DNA of 64,000 nt from Carnegiea gigantea (taxonomy: Eukaryota; Streptophyta; Magnoliopsida; Caryophyllales; Cactaceae), in NCBI GenBank assembly GCA_029747015.1, contig JAKOGI010003143.1, forward strand, positions 1-64,000. Direction: 5' to 3'. Below the pieces are notes generated by a model. It saw nothing but the letters and a program-made list of their open reading frames with translations. It made no database searches and was not told the DNA's origin. Shown in pieces: positions 1-10,333 of this stretch. Numbering within the stretch: position 1 is the stretch's first letter; each line of letters starts with the position of its first letter. The position numbers and the translations under genes were made by a program.

Positions 1-729
1 CTAACAAACAAAAACATGAACTTGAAGAACAAAACAAAGAGAATGAAATAAAACAAATCTAAACAACTAAATAACATGAATTAACAACAAAAACTAAACA
101 TATAAACTAAACAAAACAAATATAAGAATTAAAGTAACAAAATATAAATAAGAACAACAATGAAATAAATAGAGAAAAGGAAGAGGAAACTTATGCTTGA
201 ATTGATTGAAGAACTTGAAATCCACAAGCTTGAATCCCAAAATACAAACTACAATCCTAATCTAATCCTCCTATTGAGGTTTTTATTGGATAAACCTAAC
301 CTAAACTACCCTAAGAATCGCCCAAGGAGAAACCCCGAACGAACTCCCTCATGAACGCCCGAAAATGGGGCTTTTATCGCGAACCCAGGCCTAACGCACG
401 GCCGTGCGTCACCACGCACGGCCGTGCGCCTGGCCGTGCGCCACCACGCACGGCCGTGCGCCAGGCCGTGCGTGGCTTCTGCCGCCAGTGCACGGTCGTG
501 CCTCCCTGCAGGTCGGCCGTGCACTGTCCTTCTCTACTGTGTTTTGCCCGTTTTCGCTGATTTTCATCGTTTTGTCCCATCTTTGTCCCTTTTCGCGACG
601 TTTGCTCGATTTAGAGTTATTTCCTACAAAACATAAATAAAACGAGTAAAAATTCTAAAGATTAAGTTATTATACGAGCGAAAAGTAGGTGAAAGAGGCA
701 CGTAAAATAGGTAAATTTACCGCTCAACA
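1..729 (-). repeat. 3' LTR (partial) of the gag-only element
   Basis: Matches about 4391-5122 base for base apart from scattered substitutions and small indels. It ends in CAACA at 725-729. Around 391-480 it carries a dense run of palindromes built on GCACGGCCGTGC. The remainder of this LTR lies left of the window. Confidence 0.88.
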
Positions 730-743
730 CACCCCCACACCTA
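730..743 (-). other. Polypurine tract of the gag-only element
   Basis: Directly next to the LTR end; on the minus strand it reads TAGGTGTGGGGGTG, a purine-rich plus-strand primer as expected just upstream of a 3' LTR. The identical 14 bases recur inside the element at 1830-1843. Confidence 0.75.
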
Positions 744-2185
744 TCTTTTGCTCGTCCTCGAGCAAAATAAAAGAAAAACTGAAGCAAACAACTAACTCAC
801 TTTCGTAGGAATCACGGTTGCATTTAGCATATGCAACAAGCCCTTTAAACCCCTTGGTTACCCCAAGTGGACGAGTAAGGTCTCGTGAGGGTTTGCAGAA
901 AATATACCCACAAAATCTCAAAAAGGACAAACAAAGAAAAGAGAAACAAAAATCGAAAAATAAAAATGACAAAACAAAATATATACATCAGGGTGAACTG
1001 TACACGTTCGGATCAACCAAAACCCCCTAGTAACTCAAGTATCAGGCTGTACACAAGCATTATATGCATTTCAGGACACATCATCCCAAAGAATTGCATT
1101 CAGACATCAGCTTTACACCCCACGACGCATGAAAATAATGAATCCATCCTTGTGCCTGTGTGCAAGTGTATCATCACCCTGAAACTAAGCCCACCAAAAT
1201 CAAACTCAATCCCACACAGCTGACACAAGCTACCTTTTCGAATGGCTAGCCTGGAAAGCAAGTTTCCCCAGTAGCAGTATTGCCTCAAAGGGTAACACCC
1301 AGTAGCGCATGCCTCAAAGAGGTACTTGTCATTTCTAACTCTTTTCTTCCCCACTTTCTTTCTTTCCATTATTATTTTTTTTTTCAATACAAACTCATGT
1401 CACGCCTCAAAGGGATACACCCAGTGGCGCTTGAATTTGTTTTGTTTTGTTTTGTTTTTTTTTTTTTTTTTGCTTTGGAAAAAGGGGGGTGCCAGCGCAT
1501 ATAAAGAGAACTGTGCAGTAAACAGTGGGAGAGTCGATTGTGGAAGACTAAGAAAGAAGGATGATGACAATACATGAATTCAGGACCGGATTGCAAAATT
1601 ACGATGGACTGTTGGGGTTAGAACTGAGGTCTAAAACGACAGATTGGGGATGAATATCTATCATACATATTATACTTATATACGAGCTAATAGTCAAGGA
1701 ATCAGGGATCAAGACTGATCAAAATAGTACAAAACTCCCTTAAATGCAAAAAGAAAAGAAAAGTTCAAACAAAAAGGAGAAAAATTGAAAAATTTTCACA
1801 AAATTAAAAAGACAAAGGGGAGATGACCCCACCCCCACACCTAAATCTCACAATGTCCTCATTGGGAGCCGTGAGTCATCACCAACACACAAAGATAAAG
1901 AAAACAAAAACAAACACAAGACATACAAAATCGACAAATATATACACAAGCTAACACACTCTCCCAAAAACGCAATCTCACCCAATCAAAAACAAGATCA
2001 CACATATATACCAAACTAGCACCACCAACAAGAAATATATACCAATCCAACAACACCACCAATCACAACACAATAAAAAAACACAAAAACACAAAAATGG
2101 TGATCACAGCCAACAACGGCTCAGCAACATCCACATTTCACCACAAGATGATCACCAACCAAAAACACAATCCTAATATCCACAA
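744..2185 (-). other. Non-coding 3' interior of the gag-only element
   Basis: About 1.4 kb with no credible ORF. It holds a short imperfect direct repeat (a GCCTCAAAGGG...CACCCAGT(A/G)GCGC core near 1280-1312 and 1403-1431), T-rich tracts near 1375 and 1456, and a second exact copy of the polypurine tract at 1830-1843. Long non-coding 3' interiors are usual in Athila/Tat-type elements. Confidence 0.6.
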
Positions 2186-3589
2186 CTAAATAAAAACAAA
2201 AGGAAAGAAAAGAAAAGAAAAAGAAGGGGGGAGAAGAGTGAGAACGAGTATACCAGGTCGGGTACTGAATGTACCCGAACTATGCCATGACGACTTAAGG
2301 AGCATCAGCCACTCCTTGCCGCTTAAGATGCGAGTCGTCAGCTCGGAAGCAGTCAAAGCTCGCAGGAGCTTATCATGCATAGCTGCATGTAGCTCAGAAT
2401 GGTGTGAGTAAGAGAACACTGGTAAAGATGGAGCAAACAAAGTTAGTGCCCTCTTATACTCACCAAATACCTGTGAGAAATCAGCAGAATAATCGAAGGT
2501 AATAATCAATACGATTTCTCCAGGCATGCCCTCTAGGTACAGACGATAAGGATCAAGGAGGGGGTCATACCCTCTAAAAGTACCTAGAGACTTATGGCAG
2601 GCAGCCTCATTCCCCTCAAGTATCACAAGAGGATCGATAAGCGACAAATCACAACACTTAGGGGAATGGTAGGGTGGTGAACATGAATAGGAAGCATGGG
2701 ATGTATCAAGAGAGGTGGGGGATATATTATCAACAAAATCAGGACTAGTTGGCCCTGCAACTACAACATCCATGCATGAAGTCCCTGCGGGAGTCCCATA
2801 AAAAGTATGCACCTCAATAGAAGCATTGTCGGACTCAGACCAAGTATCATCCTCCTTAACACTAGCGCTAACGCCAAAGGTCTCACCTACCTCGAACTCC
2901 GTCGACTGAGCTAAAGGGGAAGGTGTATCAGGAAAGGTCATGATAAGCGCAGGGCTGTCCCAAAGGGTATTAGGAAAGGATGAAGCAACAGTGAGTGAAG
3001 GGATCAAGGGAGGGTCGAGAACGTCCTCTAGTCCGGACTCTAGAGAAGGAAAAGACGCACCATCATCACACAGGTTGACATCAAGTCTAGGAGCACTAGA
3101 ACTAGGGTCAATCTCGGGTGATAGGTCATACTCCCTCAATTTATTAACAAACTCAGCAAATTCAACTTGTTGCTTATTCATTGTCTCTATCATATTGCTA
3201 AGTCTAGCAAAGCCTTCATTAGAAATATGATAGGGACAAGAAATACTGGCGTGGTCAGAACAATGGCAAATTTCGCACACAGGAGGGGCATAATCAGGGA
3301 TGCAAGGGGGTGGGGTACAAGAATCAGAACAACTAGTTTCAAATTCATAAGTATCCCAAGCCAACCACTTAAGTAATTCCCAAGCTTCATCAACATTTCG
3401 AGCATAGAAATCCCAATGCTCCAAAAGAACACGGGTCTCACAATTCACTCCCTCATCAACAACATGCAATATTTCCCATTTCCCATATAAACATCCACAA
3501 GAACCACATTGAGCAAGATAAGCATGTAAACGATCCCAATAACGGTAAAATAATTCTTGCTCACATTGGGGAAAATGGAAAATTGCCAT
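2186..3589 (-). CDS. Gag-like protein of the non-autonomous LTR element, 467 aa
   Basis: A single open frame starting shortly after the primer site, as expected for gag. Residues 13-85 are a Trp/Tyr-rich helical segment that resembles plant retrotransposon gag proteins. A perfect CX2CX4HX4C zinc knuckle lies at residues 105-118, the nucleic-acid-binding signature of nucleocapsid. The rest is acidic, Ser/Pro-rich low-complexity sequence with no enzymatic motif. No pol frame follows before the LTR. The ORF is unbroken, which with the similar LTRs suggests a fairly young insertion. The gag call rests on position, zinc knuckle and architecture; I did not run a family search. Confidence 0.75.
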   Translation of the reverse strand: MAIFHFPQCEQELFYRYWDRLHAYLAQCGSCGCLYGKWEILHVVDEGVNCETRVLLEHWDFYARNVDEAWELLKWLAWDTYEFETSCSDSCTPPPCIPDYAPPVCEICHCSDHASISCPYHISNEGFARLSNMIETMNKQQVEFAEFVNKLREYDLSPEIDPSSSAPRLDVNLCDDGASFPSLESGLEDVLDPPLIPSLTVASSFPNTLWDSPALIMTFPDTPSPLAQSTEFEVGETFGVSASVKEDDTWSESDNASIEVHTFYGTPAGTSCMDVVVAGPTSPDFVDNISPTSLDTSHASYSCSPPYHSPKCCDLSLIDPLVILEGNEAACHKSLGTFRGYDPLLDPYRLYLEGMPGEIVLIITFDYSADFSQVFGEYKRALTLFAPSLPVFSYSHHSELHAAMHDKLLRALTASELTTRILSGKEWLMLLKSSWHSSGTFSTRPGILVLTLLPPSFSFLFFPFVFI

Positions 3590-3683
3590 TGAAATTTTTT
3601 TTTTTGAAATTTTTTTTTTTTGGAATTTTCAAAAGGCCTAGCCTCGAATGCTGAAGTAAACCCTAATATTGAAAAACGCCAAT

Positions 3684-3701
3684 TCCCCGGCAACGGCGCC
3701 A
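3684..3701 (-). other. Primer-binding site, tRNA-Asp
   Basis: TCCCCGGCAACGGCGCCA on the plus strand is the 3' end of plant tRNA-Asp including part of the CCA; the minus strand is therefore its complement. It lies six bases from the LTR. This site defines the element's orientation and points to Athila/Tat-type gypsy ancestry. Confidence 0.9.
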
Positions 3702-3707
3702 AAAACT

Positions 3708-5122
3708 TGTTGCAGAAAAAACAGAGTTTTAATATTTATAAACCCCAAGTGCAAGGTGTATCGTTGAGTACTTGGGGTGTCGTCCGCAGGGAATTGAGTT
3801 TTCAACTACCAGAGTTCACTAGAACGTCTCAATCTAGGCGAGATCAAAAAGTGAAAAGGGGAAACTAAACTACGCTACAAACACAAAAACAAGTGACTTG
3901 GAGTTATGATTTTACCAATGGATGAACTAACTAACCAAGATGAGTCCTAACCTATCCAAACCATACTATGAACAAGAGATGGTCGGTTGCACCATCAAAG
4001 ACCACCCAAGCCCTCTCTCAAAGGTCATGAGCTAGTCTAACTCGTGTAACCACCTACTTTCGTGGGGTTAGGCGAATTAGACCACAAAACTAGCAACCCC
4101 GGACCTAGCTCGATTCGGATACTATTTTCATGTCCCGAACTCGTCTATTCCCTCTCCCACACTAGCTAATTGACCTCCCCTCTCAGCATAAGTCAATCGC
4201 CCAATAATATGGATGAAAGCCCTCTCAGGCATTTCATCGAACACTTGGCGGGCGTGAAGGAAATCTCTAGGTTCTAGGCATAGATTGGGTATGGCTAGGC
4301 CTAGTACAAGATCAATTAGCCATCAAGAGTCTAATCACAATCCAAGCCAACACAATCTACCAACAAATCATGAAAAACGCATGAAAACCTAAACTAACAA
4401 ACAAGAACATAAACTTGAAGAACAAAGCGAAGGAAATGAAATCAAACGAATTTAAACAAATAAATAACATATATTAACAACAAAAACTAAACATATAAAC
4501 TTAAGCAAAACAAATACAAGAATTAAAACTAACAAAACATAAACAAGAACAATGAAATAAATAGAGAAAAGGAAGAGGGAAACTTATGCTTGAATCGATT
4601 GAAGAACTTGAGGTCCACAAGCTTGAATCCCAAAATACAAACTACAATCCTAATCTAATCCTCCTATTGAGGTTTTTATTGGATAAACCTAACCTAAACT
4701 CCCCTAAGAATCGCCCAAGGAGAAACCCCGAACGAACTCCCCCATGAACGCCCGAAAAAGGGGCTTTTATCGCGAACCCAGGCCTGACGCACGGCCGTGC
4801 GTCACCACGCACGGCCGTGCGCCTGGCCGTGCGCCACCACGCACGGCCGTGCGCCTGGCCGTGCGTGGCTTCTGCCGCCAGTGCACGGTCGTGACTCCCT
4901 GCAGGTCGGCCGTGCACTGTCCTTCTCTGCTGTGTTTTGCCCGTTTTCGCTGATTTTCATCGTTTTGTCCCATCTTTGTCCCTTTCCGCGACATTTGCTC
5001 GATTTAGAGTTATTTCCTACAAAACATAAATAAAACGAGTAAAAATTCTAAAGATTAAGTTATTATACGAGCGAAAAGTAGGTGAAAGAGGCACGTAAAA
5101 TAGGTAAATTTACCGTTCAACA
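3708..5122 (-). repeat. 5' LTR (complete, 1,415 bp) of the gag-only element
   Basis: Starts TGTTG and ends CAACA, perfect 5-bp terminal inverted repeats. The GCACGGCCGTGC palindrome cluster is at about 4787-4866. ORFs predicted across that GC-rich cluster are artefacts of the repeat. Confidence 0.9.
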
Positions 5123-5124
5123 GT

Positions 5125-6126
5125 GATGGGTCCTTTATATATCTACTACTGTATGTTGATGACATGCTAATTGCATCTAAAGATAAAACCCTGATTAGCA
5201 TGCTAAAATCTCAGCTCAGTAAGGAATTCGAAATGAAAGACTTAGGTGCAGCTAAAAGGATACTGGGCATGGAGATTCACAGGGATCGAAAGGAGGGAAA
5301 ATTATACTTGTCTCAAGAAAAATATCTTGAGAAGGTATTAAGCAAGTTCAAAATGAGAGACTGCAAGGCAGTGTCTACCCCTCTTGCTGCACATTTTAAA
5401 CTGTCTGCGGAATGCTGTCTGCAAACGGAAGAGGACAGCGGTAGAATGTCCAATGTACCATACTCTAGTGCTGTAGGGAGTTTGATGTATGCCATGGTCT
5501 GTACCAGACCAGACTTATCACATGCTGTGAGTGTGGTAAGCAGATATATGCATAATCCTGGAAAGGACCACTGGGAGGGTGTAAAATGGATCCTACGGTA
5601 TGTAAAGGGAACTGTGGGAAAAGGGATGGTATTTGATAGAAACAAGGCTGCTACATCTGATGTAGTAGGGTATGTTGATTCTGATTATGCTGGTGATTTG
5701 GATAGGAGGAGATCCATATCTGGGTACATCTTTACCATGTGTGGGGGTGCTATCTCTTGGAAAGCGTCTTTACAATCTATTGCAGCTCTGTCCACAACAG
5801 AAGCTGAGTATATTGCTGCCACTGAAGGGGTGAAGGAAGCTACTTGGCTAAAGGGACTGGTAATGGAGCTTGGAATACCACAATCTGCTGCTGTGGTATA
5901 TTCTGATAGTCAGAGTGCCATACATCTGACAAAGAATGATGCCTACCACTCGAAGACCAAGCATATCAGCGTCAAATATCATTATGTACGAGACACAGTT
6001 GCTGCAGGAGAAATAATGATGAAGAAAGTTCACACCTCAGAGAATCCTACTGACATGCTTACAAAGCCACTACCTACAGCTAAGTTCGAGCATTGCTTGG
6101 ACTTAGTGGGAGTTCACAGCTGCTGA
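5125..6126 (+). CDS. Copia polyprotein C-terminus: reverse transcriptase palm and RNase H (partial)
   Basis: The frame is open from the insertion point (5125) to the TGA at 6124-6126, 333 codons. It begins inside the RT palm: the catalytic YVDD is at 5152-5163. Next comes the RT connection, with an RPD motif in TRPDLSHAV, then the Ty1-type RNase H. That domain includes DSDYAGD, the ALSTTEAEY block and a [12 protein letters not shown] block before the usual C-terminal DMLTKPLP. No frameshift or stop is seen, so pol was intact here before the gag-only element cut it near the catalytic site. In the family this protein copies element RNA into DNA in cytoplasmic particles. Confidence 0.92.
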   Translation, partial: DGSFIYLLLYVDDMLIASKDKTLISMLKSQLSKEFEMKDLGAAKRILGMEIHRDRKEGKLYLSQEKYLEKVLSKFKMRDCKAVSTPLAAHFKLSAECCLQTEEDSGRMSNVPYSSAVGSLMYAMVCTRPDLSHAVSVVSRYMHNPGKDHWEGVKWILRYVKGTVGKGMVFDRNKAATSDVVGYVDSDYAGDLDRRRSISGYIFTMCGGAISWKASLQSIAALSTTEAEYIAATEGVKEATWLKGLVMELGIPQSAAVVYSDSQSAIHLTKNDAYHSKTKHISVKYHYVRDTVAAGEIMMKKVHTSENPTDMLTKPLPTAKFEHCLDLVGVHSC

Positions 6127-6226
6127 GGGCCCTGCGGGGCATAGCCCCATAGGGGGCATCACCCTTAGGGGTGAGACGATAGCGACGGAAAGTTGAACAT
6201 TGAAGATTTTGGTCCAACGTGGAGAT

Positions 6227-6836
6227 TGTTGGGTTTTATGGCCCAAAATTCGAGTACCGGCATGGTGGGACGACGCTGTGCGAGCACGGGCGTGCCACAA
6301 CGAAGAACCGAAGACGAGAGGGACAGAAAATTGGCACGGGGGCACCGTGCCATATGGCACGGCCGTGCCATGTGGCACTGGGTGACCATGCCACGTGGCA
6401 CGGTCGTGCCACGTGTCTTCTCGCCGCCTCTTTCGGATGGCGGCTAGGGTTTCTGTCTTCGAGGAGGATTTCCCCCTGACAGCTAGGGTTTTCAGGGAGA
6501 AACCCTACCTCACAGACCCTATATAAAGGGGGTCTAGAGCCTTATTTCAAAATACTCCAATATAGAAAACACATTGAGAGAGTGAGGTTGTTTGTGAGAG
6601 AATACAATTGAGAGTATTGTAATTCTGCTCTTAATCACTGGAGTGATTGTGGTGTACTACTCTGCTCATAGTGAAATTCGTCGGTGTGCTGTCGCCGTCC
6701 GTGGTTTTTCCCACATTGGGTTTCCACGTAAAAAATTCCCTGTGTCCTTTATTCTTGTTTCTTTCAGTGTTGCGTTGTGTTCTTGGTTGAATTCTGTTGC
6801 ATTGTCACATCCTATTATCCCCTTTATTTCCTAACA
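6227..6836 (+). repeat. 3' LTR of copia element 1 (610 bp)
   Basis: Begins TGTTGGG and ends CCTAACA, imperfect terminal inverted repeats, directly after a short purine-rich stretch (GTGGAGAT). It contains a string of palindromes around 6350-6415 (GGCACGGCCGTGCC, GCCACGTGGC with a G-box core, GGCACGGTCGTGCC) and a TATA box at 6520-6527. Confidence 0.88.
6520..6527 (+). promoter_or_regulatory. TATA box of the copia LTR promoter
   Basis: TATATAAA in a GC-richer context, about 100 bases downstream of G-box-type palindromes (CACGTG inside GCCACGTGGC). Position and order fit the U3 region of an LTR promoter. Confidence 0.6.
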
Positions 6837-7051
6837 GAAGCCTTCACTAGGATTATGGATATGGTGAGACAGTATTCCGTTCTGGTCCTGGACAAATTCA
6901 GGTACAAGCAAGGGGACTTCCAAATGTAAACCACATCCCAGAGTTTGACAACATTGTGATGATTGATTTTGGAAATAAAAACTACCTCGTTGATGAACTG
7001 ATCTAGCTGGTTCTCGTCAATCATCGTAGCCTTCTCAGTACAAAAATGCAT
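6837..7051 (-). pseudogene. Wall-associated kinase relic, N-lobe fragment
   Basis: The minus strand reads ATMIDENQLDQFINEVV and then NHHNVVKL, the alpha-C helix and following strand of a WAK kinase domain. It matches, nearly residue for residue, the same region in the two WAK genes further right ([17 protein letters not shown]). After a frameshift the next frame gives LGCGLHLEVPLLV and then HIHNPSEG. There the copia LTR begins, so the element interrupted the kinase at that point. No intact frame, activation segment or ectodomain is left. It is a third WAK copy in the window, in the opposite orientation to the other two. Confidence 0.8.
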
Positions 7052-8329
7052 GTTATTTTCCTACAGGTAATGGAATTGTTGACAGATTTCCCGACTGAAA
7101 TATAGAATTTCCGATGGGTTTTCGTATGGGAATTCCAACGGAATTGCCGTTTGAATTTGCTTCCAACTCAATGGCAGTGAAATAGGCCTGTTTATCGGCC
7201 TACGATCGGATCGGACTAGACCGACCTGGACTGAAGACTAATTAAGATAAACCTTTGGCTAAAGACCGGAATGGTCCAAAGTTGGCCCAAACTGGATCGG
7301 ACTGGACTGAGACCAGAACAATTTGAACTGAGTCTCCAAGGCCCCAAATTGAAATGAATATTTTTTTTTAAAAAAAAAGGGCTACTATTCGCTTCAAATA
7401 ATGAGCTACTTGCCTACTGCTAATTACTTGTAGTACGCCTGAATTGCTTGTACTTATAGTAAGCCTAAATACTTTAACCCACACCAATGAAAGTAAAACC
7501 AAATACCTTTGCCACACCAAATATTGGTTAATCCAATTTAGACTAGGAGTTCAATTGACTTGAATTTAACCAATTGACTTACTAACTTAACAAACCAATG
7601 CAACCAAAATACAAATTTAAAGCAACTCCCAAAGTAAAAAATTTAATACAACCAACTAAACTTAAAAGTTAATTACGTAAGCAAAGGTTTAAATGTTCCA
7701 CAACATGTTCTTTTATGAAACTGACTCAATCCTCAAATCAATGCAATTCCAAATTTGAAACAAATGTCTTGAACTTGGAGAAGGATTTGCTGCCAAAAAT
7801 TTGTTCTTCTCTCAAATGTTCAACTAATTGCTCAACTAGTATATGAATAAAATAAAAGATGGAGTTAGTAAATATAAGAACCAACAATTAATTTGCCAAA
7901 GAAAAACAATATGATAATAATATAATGTAAAATAAACACAATAAAAAGAACAAAAATTACCTCAATATTAAATGTTTAAAGTATCACCAATATTAATCAC
8001 ATTATCCTTAAGAATCAATTTGCCTAGATCTAAAATAAGCACAATAAAAAACAAAAATTAAAAGTTAGAACATGTAAATATGTAATCATATAAATAAGTA
8101 AACAAAATTTAAAAAGAAATGAGAAATTGAGCATTAGCCTTATCAATGTCTCGTAATTCATCAAAATAGTCATCCATACGTAGTCTACTATTTGTCGTAA
8201 GCTAATCTTCTGCTCATATAAGAGTTTAGACTATCTTTTCACGATTAAACCCAACAAAATTAATAAGTTAACAAAAGATAAATAAGTTATAAAACTGTAA
8301 CACAATGCAAAGAAATATACTAACCAAAT
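7052..8329. other. AT-rich intergenic DNA with a hAT-like fragment
   Basis: No coding signal. At about 7185-7330 a TAGGCCTGTTTATCGG start is followed by words of the GGATCGGACTAGACCGACC type. This resembles the left end of the hAT miniature element at 37934-38876 and is probably a truncated relative. The rest is AT-rich with A tracts. Confidence 0.45.
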
Positions 8330-9013
8330 CATTTACCTTTGGGGTTGAAGAAGTTCTAAATGAATCAGGAGTACGTCCTCCTGCGCTAAACGCGGACTCC
8401 AATGCAATTGCAGAAGCAGGCACTCTCAATAAACCACGATCTATACGGGTAACTATGTACTGGATATCGAAGATCATGTACTTTTCACCATCGTAACACT
8501 TCGTCACCTACTTCATCCTCTTCAAGTCGCTCATTTAGGTACTTTTACAACTCTGTCTTGATGATTCCTCTTCCTCCATCTATCCCCTTTAACTTCTTTC
8601 TTAATTGTTATGCATAAAAGGAAGCTCCACTAGATACATTACCCTTCTCAATTTCAGGTTGTGCCCCACTACTTCGCATACTTTGAGGAGTCAATGGCTT
8701 GTACAATTGCCAATTCTCATCAAACAAGGCTTCTAATTCTCTCTCACTTTCAAAACTACAGCACTACTTTGTGCTTCACCAAACAAATAGCAAAGAGAAA
8801 CCTTGAGACCCGCCAACCTATACCTAGGATCAAAGATGAGAGCAGACGAGCAGTATGCACCAATGAGTTCATTTTCTCATGCGCGTCATAGTACTTATCA
8901 TATTTCATCCTCATCATCTTGGCCATTTCTTTAAAGTTTGCGACTCTAGATCCAATATCCTCAATTTCATCACTTGCTTGAGCCCATATGAAATAGCATG
9001 TCTTTTTAAGCAT
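8330..9013 (-). pseudogene. hAT-superfamily transposase relic (C-terminal half)
   Basis: Read from 9013 down, one frame gives FKEMAKMMRMKYDKYYD, like the segment before the last domain of BED/ricesleeper-type transposases. Further down another frame gives YLNERLEEDEV...VLRW, then a stop in place of the usual second Trp, then KVHDLRYPV. A third frame gives ALESAFSAGGRTPDSFR, the hallmark of the hAT C-terminal dimerisation domain. The order is correct but three frames and at least one stop are needed, so it is inactive. No ends or target duplication were found. It is the only hAT transposase trace in a window rich in hAT miniature elements. Confidence 0.82.
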
Positions 9014-9677
9014 TGTAAGTCATCATTCAAAAATCATACATGCATTGTAAAATATTCAACATGATTTATTTATATACACAATATTTTGAAGCTAATTTTA
9101 AACAAGCATCTTGAAATTTTATGTAGAACATATACCTAAAACTTATTTTCCCTAAGACGAGATTATATAGTGTCATGCTAGAGTTGTTAGGCCTCAAAAG
9201 AAAGGGAATCACCAATGCTATTTTGTTTGTCCCTTGATTTTGTAAGTCGCTAATGTCATACTGCATATTGTAAGTCCCTTGATTTTGTTTGCATCCTCCT
9301 TTATGCTTTGGTTTAGCCTCCAGCCTAAACTTGTCCCTTTTTCGTGCATTGTTGCCATGATATAGTATTTTTCAGCCGGGATTCCCGATAAAGGAAATCT
9401 TGGTGTTTCGTTAGAATAGAAGTATTTTCAGTACTGGCAGCAGGTCGTTGTCTGTCAAAATCATCAACATACCCCAAAATATATGATTAATTGATGATTG
9501 AAAAGCGACGTGAAACGTGGGACATATCTCAGAATTCTGTTGTTATTTTCTTGTAGATGTAAACCAGCACTTTTGGATGGCTGCCAGTTAGCGTGGTTGG
9601 TGAAGTCTCTTAATTTGCGTGCACTTTCTGTTTATCCCAACTTTTGTGTTTGTTTTACATCAAAATGAACAATTTCG
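9014..9677. other. Intergenic DNA, no gene seen
   Basis: No credible coding frame, RNA gene or transposon end was recognised. Confidence 0.4.
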
Positions 9678-10081
9678 TTGATATGCCTAGATAACAATGT
9701 GAAAGACATTGAGATGGGTGAAGTCTCAAGGATAGGGGTGAAAGTCTCTTGCCAAAAAGAGGGGTCCCTTTGGAATATCTGTATTACAGAAGCATTGTCA
9801 GAGAAAAGGTCTTCAAAAGGAATAGATGTTTCTGCAAGACTGCAACTTATTGTGTTTCTGGATTTTCATAAACGTGCTAAAACGATCATTGTATTGAATT
9901 GCATCAAATTAATTCTGGAGCAGAACTTACTAATGAAACACACAAGTGGAATTTGTTTCATCCAAGTTTTTCTAAGGTCAGAATATCAGGGCGCACGATT
10001 GTTGTGGGTGATATTGTCTCATTGTTTGACGTAGCAAATAAAGCTGTCAGGCCACATCGAGTAAGACAGAGGGCTGTTTAA
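9678..10081 (+). pseudogene. Unrecognised exon-like fragment
   Basis: Two overlapping frames with non-repetitive, gene-like composition. The first (9678-10034) includes GIDVSARLQLIVFLDFH; the second (ending at the TAA 10079-10081) includes SGRTIVVGDIVSLFDVA. They can be read as one protein only with a frameshift near 9900. I do not recognise the family. It may belong with the open stretch at 10334-10480. It could be a decayed exon or a chance ORF. Confidence 0.3.
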
Positions 10082-10175
10082 ATGTCCAATAGAAGCAATG
10101 TATGAGGACTTTGAGGTTAGATCTTGTTCTAGGTCATTTAGTTTGATAATTTCAGTCACAAATGATCAGTTCTCG

Positions 10176-10203
10176 CCCCCCCCCCCCCCCCAAAAAAAAA
10201 AAA
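10176..10203. repeat. Homopolymer pair C16 then A12
   Basis: Sixteen C followed directly by twelve A. Such a long C run is unusual in AT-rich plant intergenic DNA and is prone to sequencing length error. Confidence 0.85.
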
Positions 10204-10333
10204 CTCAAAGGTTTGTATTGGCTGCCTTCTTGAGTGTTGTGATTCTCTGAAAGATTTGGCTTAAGAGCATTTAATATATGGTGCTAATTAGCATCGGTTA
10301 ACAGAAAATGCAAGTTCTGATTTTCTCCTAACA

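Larger units (their letters stand above)
1..5122 (-). mobile_element. Gag-only LTR retrotransposon (TR-GAG type, Athila/Tat-like), left end outside window
   Basis: Two near-identical direct repeats (1-729 and the matching part of 3708-5122) flank a 2,978-bp interior. LTR ends are TGTTG...CAACA. Next to the right LTR, on the minus strand, is an 18-nt primer site complementary to the plant tRNA-Asp 3' end; next to the left LTR is a purine tract. Together these fix a minus-strand orientation. A tRNA-Asp primer is typical of Athila/Tat-type gypsy elements. The only long ORF is gag-like; no protease, RT, RNase H or integrase is visible, so it must have relied on another element. It is inserted in the copia RT domain that follows; the five bases after the right LTR (GTGAT) are one half of the expected target duplication, the other half lying outside the window. 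Confidence 0.85.
5123..6836 (+). mobile_element. Ty1/copia retrotransposon 1, 3' part
   Basis: Holds the end of pol (RT palm through RNase H), a short 3' untranslated part and a complete 3' LTR (6227-6836). Everything upstream lies beyond the gag-only element that split it. The sequence just right of its LTR is a WAK kinase relic, so this copy had itself inserted in a receptor pseudogene or gene. The expected 5-bp duplication on the right is GAAGC (6837-6841); its partner is outside the window. Confidence 0.9.

Noticed and set aside
306..640. Several overlapping ORFs rich in Arg, Pro and His on both strands (also at 4642-5033)
   Set aside because: They lie in the palindrome cluster of an LTR and appear in several frames at once; repeat artefacts, not genes.
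6103..6479. ORFs across the copia LTR
   Set aside because: Produced by GC-rich palindromes in U3; no domain and overlapping frames on both strands.
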